From Anaerolineales bacterium (GTDB taxonomy: Bacteria > Chloroflexota > Anaerolineae > Anaerolineales > Villigracilaceae): a DNA stretch of 6,325 nt. Position 1 is the first letter of the stretch. Each line of letters begins with the position of its first letter. The DNA lies in NCBI GenBank assembly GCA_016789205.1, contig JAEURF010000105.1:1-6325 (forward strand), read 5' to 3'. Below the pieces are notes generated by a model, which was not told where the DNA came from, searched no databases, and saw only the letters and a program-made list of their open reading frames with translations. This document shows, in pieces, positions 1 to 6,325 of this stretch. The translations under genes and the position numbers were made by a program.

Positions 1-300
1 TCCGAAGCAGTTGCCAAGTTGATTACCGATTCGATTCGTCAAATCATCAAAAATGGAAATATTCTGACGAAAATCGGTGGCTTGTTAGTGAGACCAGCCT
101 TAGGTCAAATCAAAAAATTACTGGACCCCGGCGAGCAAGGTGCGGCACCCATGCTTGGCGTAAACGGATTGGTATTTATCGGTCATGGGCGTTCGGATGC
201 GTTTGCGATTAAGAACGCTATCCGTGTGGCGAAACATGCTGTGGATGTAAACGTGTTAGATGCAATGAAATCTGCGATTGAAGAGAGTCTGAAGAAATAA
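1..300 (+). CDS. plsX: Phosphate acyltransferase PlsX, C-terminal part (5' truncated by window edge)
   Basis: PlsX converts acyl-ACP and inorganic phosphate to acyl-phosphate, the acyl donor for PlsY in the first step of bacterial phospholipid synthesis; it is a peripheral membrane enzyme of the cytoplasmic face. The reading frame is open from base 1 (S-E-A-V-A-K-L-I-T...), so the TTG at 19 is internal and not a start. Ninety-nine residues remain of a family usually about 330-350 long. The diagnostic C-terminal block is present: a G-A-A-P-M-L-G-V-N-G run, then the conserved I-G-H-G-R-S-D-A segment followed by A-I-K-N-A-I-R-V-A, close to the PlsX consensus. The gene ends in TAA only 1 base before the next gene, so the two are probably cotranscribed. 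Family recognition is firm; the catalytic N-terminal half cannot be judged because it lies outside the window. Confidence 0.93.
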   Translation, partial: SEAVAKLITDSIRQIIKNGNILTKIGGLLVRPALGQIKKLLDPGEQGAAPMLGVNGLVFIGHGRSDAFAIKNAIRVAKHAVDVNVLDAMKSAIEESLKK

Positions 301-301
301 A

Positions 302-997
302 ATGAAAATTATTAAGAATGAAAAGTTAATTGCTAGAAATGGAAAAATTGCACAGTGGACGAGTTTAGGTGCATTGGTGGTCTTGGGTGGCGGTATGTAT
401 ATCTCCATTCAAAACCCGGAACTTTTTACAGTTTCTTTAATTTGTTTACTGGTCGGTTTTATTATGACGCAAATCGGGATGTATATGGGCGGTCGTTGGG
501 GGCGCTCACCTCGCCCAGATGAAAAACTGGATGCAGGCTTAAAAGGAATGCATAGTGAATTCAATATGTATCATTATGCTTCGCCTGTTTCACATTTGTT
601 AGTGGGTCCGTCAGGTGTTTGGGTTTTGCGACCTTACCATCAAGGCGGAAAAATTTATTTTGAAAACAATCGCTGGAAGATAAAAGGCGGCGGATTTTTT
701 GCAGGCTATATGCGCATTTTCGGTCAAGAAGGCTTGGGACGCCCAGACCTTGAAGCCGAAAGCGAAATTGCGATTGTGAAAAAATTTCTGGCAAAGAATA
801 TGGACGAATCCGCTGTGCCGGAAGTCAAAGCCGCGCTGGTGTTCACCAATGAAAAAGTCGAGTTAGAGGCGGGTGATTCACCTATCCCTGCGATGAAGCT
901 AAAGCAACTCAAAGAGTTTATGCGGCAAGGGTCAAAAAGCAGAGCGTTGACCAGCCAACAAATAAAAAATATCACAGAACTTTTGCCAAACGAATAA
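302..997 (+). CDS. Membrane-anchored NERD-like domain protein with replaced catalytic residues
   Basis: A 231-residue protein. Two hydrophobic segments at about residues 18-36 and 41-60 form a probable N-terminal membrane hairpin, followed by a basic G-R-W-G-R-S-P-R-P stretch that should lie in the cytoplasm. Residues about 73-185 resemble the NERD (nuclease-related) domain: the block V-S-H-L-L-V-G-P-S-G-V-W-V-L then a G-G-K-I strand, followed by a helical half ending in a V-K-A-A-L-V-F-T strand. In typical NERD proteins this block contains I-D-H and E-x-K, residues of a restriction-endonuclease-like fold. Here they read V-S-H (S97) and R-P-Y (R110, Y112), so nuclease activity is doubtful and a binding or structural role is likelier. 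It starts 1 base after the plsX stop, with only a weak purine-rich stretch (GAAGAAA) upstream, which suggests translational coupling. No precise function is known to me. Confidence 0.8.
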   Translation: MKIIKNEKLIARNGKIAQWTSLGALVVLGGGMYISIQNPELFTVSLICLLVGFIMTQIGMYMGGRWGRSPRPDEKLDAGLKGMHSEFNMYHYASPVSHLLVGPSGVWVLRPYHQGGKIYFENNRWKIKGGGFFAGYMRIFGQEGLGRPDLEAESEIAIVKKFLAKNMDESAVPEVKAALVFTNEKVELEAGDSPIPAMKLKQLKEFMRQGSKSRALTSQQIKNITELLPNE

Positions 998-1014
998 AGG
1001 ACAAATTCTTTATG

Positions 1015-1026
1015 GTACACTTGTTC
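1015..1026. promoter_or_regulatory. Putative LexA (SOS) operator upstream of dinG
   Basis: GTACACTTGTTC matches the Gram-positive-type LexA/DinR core GAAC-N4-GTTC at seven of the eight fixed positions (A to T in the left half). Its inner part, ACA-CT-TGT, is a perfect inverted repeat. It ends 4 bases before the dinG ATG, inside the only gap between the NERD-like gene and dinG, where a repressor would block initiation. Damage induction of dinG is known in other bacteria; LexA control here is inferred from one imperfect site, and the LexA motif of this organism is unknown. A weak -10-like TATGGT (1011-1016) or TACACT (1016-1021) overlaps it, but no convincing -35 is visible. Confidence 0.4.
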
Positions 1027-1030
1027 TAAT

Positions 1031-3826
1031 ATGACTACCATCGTCTCATTAGACATTGAAACCACCGGGTTAGATGAAAATCGAGAAGCCATTATCGAAA
1101 TTGCGGCAGTCAAATTTAATGGCAAGCGCATCGAAGATGAATTTAATACACTCATCAACCCCGGCAAACAAATCCCAGATTTTATTACTGGCTTAACCGG
1201 CATTGACAATAGCATGGTGCGCCAAGCACCCCGCTTGCGCGATATTGCGCATGAATTAACCGCCTTTGTTGGCGATGCCCCTATCTTGGGTCACAATGTA
1301 AGTTTTGATATTAAATTCTTACGCAAAGCAGGTTTGTTTGAATATCAACAAACACTTGATACCTACGAACTTGCTTCTGTGCTTATGCCAACTGCCTCAC
1401 GCTACAATCTTGGTGCATTGGGCAAACAACTTGGCATTCTACTCCCCGCCACACATCGCGCACTTGATGATGCGCGCGTCACGCAAGCATGTTACATTCG
1501 CCTGCTTGACCTTGCCCATGAACTTCCGCTTGAAACTTTACAAGAAATTGTTGAACTCGGAAATTATGTAGATTGGGATTCAGGTTGGGTCTTTGAACAA
1601 GCCTTGCATGACGTCGTCAAACAAGGCATCAAACCGAAAAAGACTCGCGCCTCCGCTCGGAAGGTGACGCTTGATTCAAAACCTCAAAAAGAATCTTCGC
1701 CGATACAAAGAACCGAAGAACCCACCCCACTTGACCCCGAAGAAGCCGCCTCCATTTTAGAATACGGCGGACCCTTTTCACAATATTTTGAAGCGTACGA
1801 GCATCGCACAGAACAAGTAGAAATGCTCAAAGCCGTCGCCAATGCGTTATCACATGGCGGGCATCTCATGGTAGAAGCAGGCACAGGCGTAGGAAAATCT
1901 TTTGCGTATCTTGTGCCAGCCGCATTATTTGCGGTGCAAAACAATACTAGAGTTGTTGTTTCAACCAATACCATCAACTTACAAGACCAATTAATCAAAA
2001 AAGATATTCCTGATTTGCAAGCCGCATTGAATTTAGATGTCCGCGCGGCGGTGTTAAAAGGAAGAAGCAATTATCTTTGCCCACGCAGGCTAGAATACAT
2101 GCGCAAAAGCGGACCATCGAACGCCAATGAAATGCGTGTGTTGGCAAAAATTATTGTTTGGCAAATGGAAAATATCAGTGGTGACCGTAATGATTTAAAT
2201 CTCAACGGACCGATTGAACGCGAGATTTGGTCAAGGATGTCGGCAGAAGATGATAACTGTACAACAGAAGCATGTTTAGGTCGAATGGGAGGCGCGTGCC
2301 CTTTTTATCGTGCCAAACAAGCCGCACAAAATTCACATCTGCTGATTGTTAATCATGCCCTTTTATTATCTGATGTTTCAACGGGCAGTAAAGTGTTACC
2401 TGAATATGATTATGTGATTGTGGATGAAGCCCACCACATGGAATCGGCTGTGACAAGTGCGCTTTCATTCCGCATGACGCAAAATGATTTAGAACGCATG
2501 TTGAAAGAATTAGGCGGGTCTGGTTCTGGCGTGCTCGGCAAAATGTTGACCGAGAGTCATAACGCGCTTCGCCCATCTGACTTTGGCTTGTTTCAACAGC
2601 GTGTAAAACATGCCACCGACCAAGCCTTTCGCGTGGAACAACTTTCAAAACAATTTTTTAGTGTGCTTAGTGATTTTATTGCTGTGCAAAGACAAGGTCA
2701 ACAACAAAATAATTATTCATGGCAAATGCGAATTACGCCCTCTGCCCGCCTTTTACAAGGCTGGGACGATTTAGAAATGTTGTGGAGTCAAATCAGCGAA
2801 ACCATAAAGCTCTTGCTAAAAACATTGGATGAAATTTACAAAGCCCTCGGCGATTTATACACTGCCGGGCATGATAACCTTGAAGATGTGATGGGGAATT
2901 TAAGTACACTCATGCGCCGCATGACCGAAGCCGAAACCGCCGCTTCTGGATTAATGAACAAACCATCGAATGAATTAATTTATTGGATTGAAGTCAACCC
3001 GCGCGGGGAGAGATTATCGCTCAATGCCGCGCCTTTGCGGGTTGGTCCGTTGGTGCAAAAACATTTATGGTATGAAAAAGCCAGCGTGATTTTAGCATCT
3101 GCCACATTGACCACACATGGTGAATTCAATTATGTGCGTAACACATTAGATGCGCAAGAAGTAGATGTACTTGCCCTCGGCTCACCATTTGATTATGAAT
3201 CAAGTACGCTGTTATATGTAGCCAATGACATGCCAGAACCAAATTCGTTTAATTATCAACAAACACTTGATAAAGCGATTATCGCCACCGCCAAAGCCAC
3301 CGGCGGACGCATGTTGGTTTTATTCACATCCTATGCCGCATTAAAGAAAACTTCACAAGCGATTATGGGACCATTAGCACGCGAAGATATTTTTGTCTTT
3401 GAGCAAGGTGAAGGCACATCACCAAGTGCGTTGCTTGAATCATTCAAAAGCACAGACCGTGCCGTTCTGCTGGGCACACGTTCATTTTGGGAAGGCGTAG
3501 ATGTGCCCGGCGATTCATTGTCTGTAGTTGTGATTACAAAACTACCCTTTGAAGTTCCCTCTGACCCGATTATTTCCGCCCGTTCAGAATTATATGAAGA
3601 CTCGTTCCATGAATATTATCTCCCCGAAGCGATACTCAAATTTCGGCAAGGCTTTGGGCGCTTGATTCGTACCGCATCAGATAGAGGCGTGGTTGCCATC
3701 TTAGACCGCCGCGTCTTGACCAAACAATACGGCAGGCTATTTCTAGAATCCCTACCGCCTTGCACGGCGCGTCAGGGAGCAGTGGGTGGCTTAGCCAAAA
3801 TGGCAGGCGATTGGTTAGGGACATAA
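1031..3826 (+). CDS. dinG: DinG-family ATP-dependent helicase with N-terminal DEDDh 3'-5' exonuclease domain
   Basis: A 931-residue cytoplasmic DNA repair protein, the length usual for exonuclease-fused DinG of Gram-positives. Residues 3-165 form a DnaQ-like exonuclease: Exo I D-I-E-T-T-G (D8, E10), Exo II G-H-N-V-S-F-D (D93), Exo III H-R-A-L-D-D-A (H142, D147), a complete DEDDh set. A charged, proline-rich linker (about 195-240) leads to the superfamily 2 helicase: Walker A A-G-T-G-V-G-K-S (283-290), D-E-A-H (465-468), S-A-T-L (690-693), G-T-R-S-F-W-E-G-V-D (815-824) and Q-G-F-G-R-L-I-R (873-880). C350, C410, C415 and C423 lie between Walker A and DEAH, where XPD/DinG enzymes bind a 4Fe-4S cluster. 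DinG unwinds 5'-3' and resolves R-loops and other structures in E. coli; activity here is inferred. The ATG at 1031 is chosen because Exo I begins at residue 4, leaving no room for a later start. No Shine-Dalgarno is visible. Confidence 0.93.
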   Translation: MTTIVSLDIETTGLDENREAIIEIAAVKFNGKRIEDEFNTLINPGKQIPDFITGLTGIDNSMVRQAPRLRDIAHELTAFVGDAPILGHNVSFDIKFLRKAGLFEYQQTLDTYELASVLMPTASRYNLGALGKQLGILLPATHRALDDARVTQACYIRLLDLAHELPLETLQEIVELGNYVDWDSGWVFEQALHDVVKQGIKPKKTRASARKVTLDSKPQKESSPIQRTEEPTPLDPEEAASILEYGGPFSQYFEAYEHRTEQVEMLKAVANALSHGGHLMVEAGTGVGKSFAYLVPAALFAVQNNTRVVVSTNTINLQDQLIKKDIPDLQAALNLDVRAAVLKGRSNYLCPRRLEYMRKSGPSNANEMRVLAKIIVWQMENISGDRNDLNLNGPIEREIWSRMSAEDDNCTTEACLGRMGGACPFYRAKQAAQNSHLLIVNHALLLSDVSTGSKVLPEYDYVIVDEAHHMESAVTSALSFRMTQNDLERMLKELGGSGSGVLGKMLTESHNALRPSDFGLFQQRVKHATDQAFRVEQLSKQFFSVLSDFIAVQRQGQQQNNYSWQMRITPSARLLQGWDDLEMLWSQISETIKLLLKTLDEIYKALGDLYTAGHDNLEDVMGNLSTLMRRMTEAETAASGLMNKPSNELIYWIEVNPRGERLSLNAAPLRVGPLVQKHLWYEKASVILASATLTTHGEFNYVRNTLDAQEVDVLALGSPFDYESSTLLYVANDMPEPNSFNYQQTLDKAIIATAKATGGRMLVLFTSYAALKKTSQAIMGPLAREDIFVFEQGEGTSPSALLESFKSTDRAVLLGTRSFWEGVDVPGDSLSVVVITKLPFEVPSDPIISARSELYEDSFHEYYLPEAILKFRQGFGRLIRTASDRGVVAILDRRVLTKQYGRLFLESLPPCTARQGAVGGLAKMAGDWLGT

Positions 3827-3866
3827 AAGAGAGGCTCACTTTGAAAGTGAGCCTCTCTTTATTTAC
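3826..3866. terminator. Bidirectional intrinsic terminator between convergent genes
   Basis: A perfect inverted repeat with 17-base arms (3826-3842 and 3844-3860, centre G3843) begins on the last base of the dinG stop codon. Folded, it gives a stem of about 16 base pairs with a TGA loop. The outer part is A/T (AAAGAG... ...CTCTTT) followed by TTTATTTA on the plus strand. On the minus strand the stem is followed by TTTTA, so the same hairpin can end transcripts of dinG and of the response regulator operon arriving from the right. It is the only strong hairpin I saw in the window. Confidence 0.88.
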
Positions 3867-3923
3867 TCTAAGAAAATTCCCAACGAAGCACAGACAAGCG
3901 TCCCGTAAGGGTGAAGCGAAGCG
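3867..3923. other. Short purine-rich intergenic spacer with CGAAGC repeats
   Basis: This stretch lies between the terminator and the stop codon of the response regulator. It contains CGAAGCA at 3884-3890, a small CCC-GTAA-GGG hairpin at 3902-3911 and GAAGCGAAGCG at 3913-3923. It looks like the 3' untranslated end of the response regulator transcript. The CGAAGC-rich character recalls dispersed intergenic repeats, but a single copy cannot show that. No open reading frame of coding character is seen here. Confidence 0.35.
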
Positions 3924-4655
3924 TTATCCGCCGCCTTCGTATAAATATCCTGTGCCGCGCACGCTGACAACCTTTTCAGATAATGAGGGAAAGGCTTCGA
4001 GTTTGTGGCGTAAACGGCTGACGAGCGGACGTAAAATTTCTGGCGCCTCTTGCTGAGAAGTATCATAACCTTGTACGAGCAAAACCAATTCACGATGTGA
4101 AAATACCTTGCCTTCATTTTCCATAAGGATGCGCAACAAGCGACCTTCGGCTGGTGTGAGGTGTTCCACTTTCGTTTTGAATTTGATTTGACGGCGGGAT
4201 AAATCTACCATCGTGCCATCTTTCAGGCTGTAAACATCTTGGGCGTTATCTGAACTGGCAGAAGCAACCGCAGAGACCCGACTCTTGGAGGTGCGCCGTG
4301 AGAGACCTTTTTTCACGCTCGCCAATATTTGCGGCGGAGATGCGGGCTTGAGTAAATAATCATGGATGCGTAAACGCAAGGCTTGCATAGCGGATTCAAT
4401 CGAACCGTGTGCAGTAAGTAAAACAATTTCGGTTTCGGGTGAAGTTTGGTTGACAACCTGAATTACCTCTAAGCCGTCCATGCCGGGCATCTTCAAATCC
4501 ACAATCATCAAATCTACCGCATGCGTGCGGACGTGTTCTACTGCGGCTTGCCCATTGGCAACAGAAGAAACCACATACCCCTCTAATTTTAGAATGTCAC
4601 TAAGAGATTGTCTTGCAACCGGTTCATCATCTACGACGAGAATGTTCGACTTCAT
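3924..4655 (-). CDS. Two-component response regulator, receiver plus OmpR/PhoB-type winged helix
   Basis: A 243-residue DNA-binding response regulator. The receiver domain (about 3-118) has the acidic pair D9-D10, phosphoacceptor D53 in I-V-D-L-K-M-P-G-M-D, switch residue T81 and K103 in L-L-K-P, all needed for phosphorylation. A serine- and alanine-rich linker (about 119-140) leads to a winged helix (about 150-240): L-T-P-A-E-G-R-L-L near its start, the helix S-R-L-R-H-K-L-E and the final wing R-G-T-G-Y-L-Y, typical of the OmpR/PhoB class. The start at 4655 is preferred over an ATG at 4691 because the receiver begins directly after it and GGAGG (4666-4662) lies 6 bases upstream. ATG overlaps the kinase TGA as ATGA, so translation is probably coupled and the kinase is the likely phosphodonor. 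Target genes are unknown. Confidence 0.92.
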   Translation of the reverse strand: MKSNILVVDDEPVARQSLSDILKLEGYVVSSVANGQAAVEHVRTHAVDLMIVDLKMPGMDGLEVIQVVNQTSPETEIVLLTAHGSIESAMQALRLRIHDYLLKPASPPQILASVKKGLSRRTSKSRVSAVASASSDNAQDVYSLKDGTMVDLSRRQIKFKTKVEHLTPAEGRLLRILMENEGKVFSHRELVLLVQGYDTSQQEAPEILRPLVSRLRHKLEAFPSLSEKVVSVRGTGYLYEGGG

Positions 4656-6325
4656 TGTTTGCCTCCGGCGGGTAAGTAGATTCGGAAACATGCACCCGGA
4701 CTGCGCTCAGGGAGCAGTTCTAGCACGCCTCCATGTGCAGTAATTATATTGTAACTTATGGTTAAGCCCAAGCCCGTACCACCATCTTTAGTACTAAAGA
4801 AGGGTTCAAAGATGTTATCTTGTTTTTCTACAGGCACACCGTTGCCACTATCGTGAAAGAGTATCTCGACCCCATCTTTATAAGTACTCAAAGAAATTTT
4901 TATCTCACCGCCCTCAGGCATCGCATCGGCGGCGTTCAATATCATATTAATAAACACTTGCTGAATCTGACTACCGACCGCCAGCACCGTCGGCAGTTCG
5001 TCAGATATGTGGGTTGAGATTTCAACATTCCCCTCGGTCAACTGTTTTGATAATAAAGTTAGCGTGTATTGTAGTAAATCAATCAAATTGACGGTTTCTA
5101 ACGAAGACGTATTCGGGCGATAAAAATCTAACATGCGCCGTGAAGTGACCATCAAACGTTCCAGTTCGGTTCTCGCCAAGTTGAAATATTCATCGCGCTT
5201 GGCTTGTGGCAAATCTTCACGACCCGCCAGATGCAGACAATTTTGCACAGCCTGCAATGGATTATTCAATTCATGTGCAATCGAAGCACTCAGCCTGCCT
5301 GCCGTTGCCATCTTTTCAGCTTGTAACAATTTGGCTTCTGCCGCACGTTGTGCTTCCATCCGCGCTTTTAATTCAGTCTCTGTTAAACGCAGTTGACGCA
5401 CCAATTCTTGCAACTTCTGATATTGGTTGGCGCTCGTAATCACCGAAGCCAAAATACCCGCTAAGGCTTCCATCGCAATTAAGTCGTTGTGTGAAAACGC
5501 GTTCTGCTCACGGCTTTCCACATCAATAATGCCCAGCACTTCTTCACCATCTTTGATTGCCACACAAATTTCCGAATGTGCTTCCCAGCCTTTAATCGGT
5601 TTATATAAAGCATTTTGCGCCGTATCGTTAATCAAAATACTCTCACCGATTTGGGTCACATACCCCGTCACACCATCCGACTTGATAAATTCTTCTTCCT
5701 TCAAAACCTGCTGGATTTTTTCTGCATACGTTCCGCCGATGCCTTGAATAGAGAACGTCCGCGTCTCATCGCGTAACAAGACCACAGCCATTTCATACTT
5801 AAAGTATTGCGCCACCAACTCCGCAGAAATCGTCGCCACTTCCTTCTTATCGTTCAAGCCAATCACCTGCCCCACCACTTCATGGATTAAGCCCAAACTG
5901 CGCGCCCTGCCCTCTGCCTCTTCACGCAGACGGGTGTATTCGATTAACCCCGCCAGATGACTCGCAATCACGACCATCAGACGTTCATCATATTGACTAA
6001 ACGCCTCGACACTTGCGCTTTCAATTACCAGCACACCTGTGGCTTGACCTCTGTACCGAAGCGGAGCAATTAACTCAGACTTTGAATCTGGATGGATGCC
6101 GATGAAACCATCCCGTGTCGCATCTGAGACGCGCCGCACGCGCCCATCTCGCAATACGTTTTGAATCGGATGCCCAACCGCTGGCATACTGACCACATTG
6201 AGTTTGCCTTCATACGTGCGGTAATCTCGCAAGACGCGCCCATCACTAGAGCGTAAAAACAAAGCGATTAACTCCGTGTTGAATGCGCGCGCCAACAACG
6301 CAAACATACGCCTTGCAATTTGGTC
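4652..6325 (-). CDS. Soluble sensor histidine kinase with two GAF domains (N-terminus cut by window edge)
   Basis: The frame stays open to the window edge (D-Q-I-A-R-R before the ATG at 6307), and that ATG falls within the first helix of a GAF domain, so the true start lies outside. Numbering from the 6307 Met: GAF1 to about 125; GAF2 about 135-295, with the typical G-V-T-G-Y-V and V-L-G-I-I-D-V-E-S blocks; a coiled coil about 295-335; HisKA with phosphoacceptor H345 in S-I-A-H-E-L-N-N-P; and an HATPase with N box N458, G1 D-S-G-N-G (486-490), F box I-F-E-P-F-F-S-T-K and G2 G-G-T-G-L-G-L (509-515). All catalytic motifs are intact. No membrane helix is visible, so it probably senses an intracellular ligand or redox or gas state through GAF; the signal is not deducible. 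It autophosphorylates and most likely passes phosphate to D53 of the overlapping downstream regulator. Confidence 0.93.
   Translation of the reverse strand, partial: DQIARRMFALLARAFNTELIALFLRSSDGRVLRDYRTYEGKLNVVSMPAVGHPIQNVLRDGRVRRVSDATRDGFIGIHPDSKSELIAPLRYRGQATGVLVIESASVEAFSQYDERLMVVIASHLAGLIEYTRLREEAEGRARSLGLIHEVVGQVIGLNDKKEVATISAELVAQYFKYEMAVVLLRDETRTFSIQGIGGTYAEKIQQVLKEEEFIKSDGVTGYVTQIGESILINDTAQNALYKPIKGWEAHSEICVAIKDGEEVLGIIDVESREQNAFSHNDLIAMEALAGILASVITSANQYQKLQELVRQLRLTETELKARMEAQRAAEAKLLQAEKMATAGRLSASIAHELNNPLQAVQNCLHLAGREDLPQAKRDEYFNLARTELERLMVTSRRMLDFYRPNTSSLETVNLIDLLQYTLTLLSKQLTEGNVEISTHISDELPTVLAVGSQIQQVFINMILNAADAMPEGGEIKISLSTYKDGVEILFHDSGNGVPVEKQDNIFEPFFSTKDGGTGLGLTISYNIITAHGGVLELLPERSPGACFRIYLPAGGKQ
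4662..4666 (-). promoter_or_regulatory. Shine-Dalgarno site that decides the response regulator start
   Basis: On the minus strand GGAGG is followed by CAAACA and then ATG at 4655. This is a strong ribosome binding site at good spacing, located inside the last codons of the kinase gene. It supports the 243-residue form over the 12-residue longer reading from 4691. Confidence 0.8.

Noticed and set aside
724..1215. Minus-strand open frame of 163 codons opposite the NERD-like gene and dinG start
   Set aside because: It spans the gene boundary antisense to two well-supported genes and its translation shows no recognisable domain or conserved motif.
1684..2070. Minus-strand open frame of 128 codons inside dinG
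   Set aside because: It lies antisense to the dinG linker and Walker A region; its cysteine- and serine-rich product looks like a shadow translation.
302..3826. NERD-like plus DinG pair as a defence system or type IV CRISPR-linked DinG
   Set aside because: No CRISPR repeats, Cas proteins, toxin or mobile element genes are present; exonuclease-fused DinG is a common housekeeping protein and plsX is a core neighbour.
4656..4691. Longer response regulator start at 4691
   Set aside because: It adds 12 residues without domain homology and lacks the GGAGG that precedes 4655.
6305..6307. ATG as the true start of the histidine kinase
   Set aside because: The frame remains open to the window edge and the GAF domain would begin without its first helix; the gene is more likely cut.
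1..6325. tRNA, rRNA, riboswitch, CRISPR array or insertion sequence
   Set aside because: Nearly all bases are covered by five genes; the gaps are 1, 33 and about 97 bases, and only a terminator and a possible operator are visible in them.

Overview
The window looks like an ordinary chromosomal stretch of a free-living bacterium with moderate GC. The plsX / NERD-like / exonuclease-DinG set and the soluble double-GAF histidine kinase suggest Chloroflexota, perhaps Anaerolineae. This is a judgement from protein style; no rRNA or other strong marker is present. There are five protein genes, two of them cut by the window edges. I saw no mobile element, CRISPR array, tRNA or rRNA.

Left part, plus strand (1-3826): the C-terminal 99 codons of plsX (phosphate acyltransferase of phospholipid synthesis) are followed after 1 base by a 231-residue protein with two membrane helices and a NERD-like domain whose expected nuclease residues are replaced. 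After a 33-base gap comes a 931-residue DinG-family protein with an N-terminal DEDDh 3'-5' exonuclease, an XPD/DinG-type helicase core and four cysteines placed as in an iron-sulfur domain. The short gap carries a near-palindrome resembling the Gram-positive-type LexA (SOS) box and no Shine-Dalgarno sequence. This suggests that dinG has its own damage-responsive, possibly leaderless, promoter.

Middle (3826-3923): a perfect 17-base inverted repeat with T-rich flanks on both sides lies between the convergent dinG and response regulator genes and should terminate transcription from both directions. About 60 bases of purine-rich, repeat-like spacer follow it.

Right part, minus strand (6325-3924): a two-component pair. 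The kinase (two GAF domains, coiled coil, HisKA, HATPase; no membrane segment in the visible part; N-terminus outside the window) overlaps the response regulator by the four bases ATGA, so the two are probably translationally coupled. The regulator joins an NtrC-flavoured receiver domain to an OmpR/PhoB-type winged helix.

No wholly new system is evident. The points most worth a second look are the exonuclease-DinG that appears to keep its iron-sulfur cysteines, the putative SOS box touching its start, and the membrane-anchored pseudo-nuclease NERD protein between plsX and dinG.
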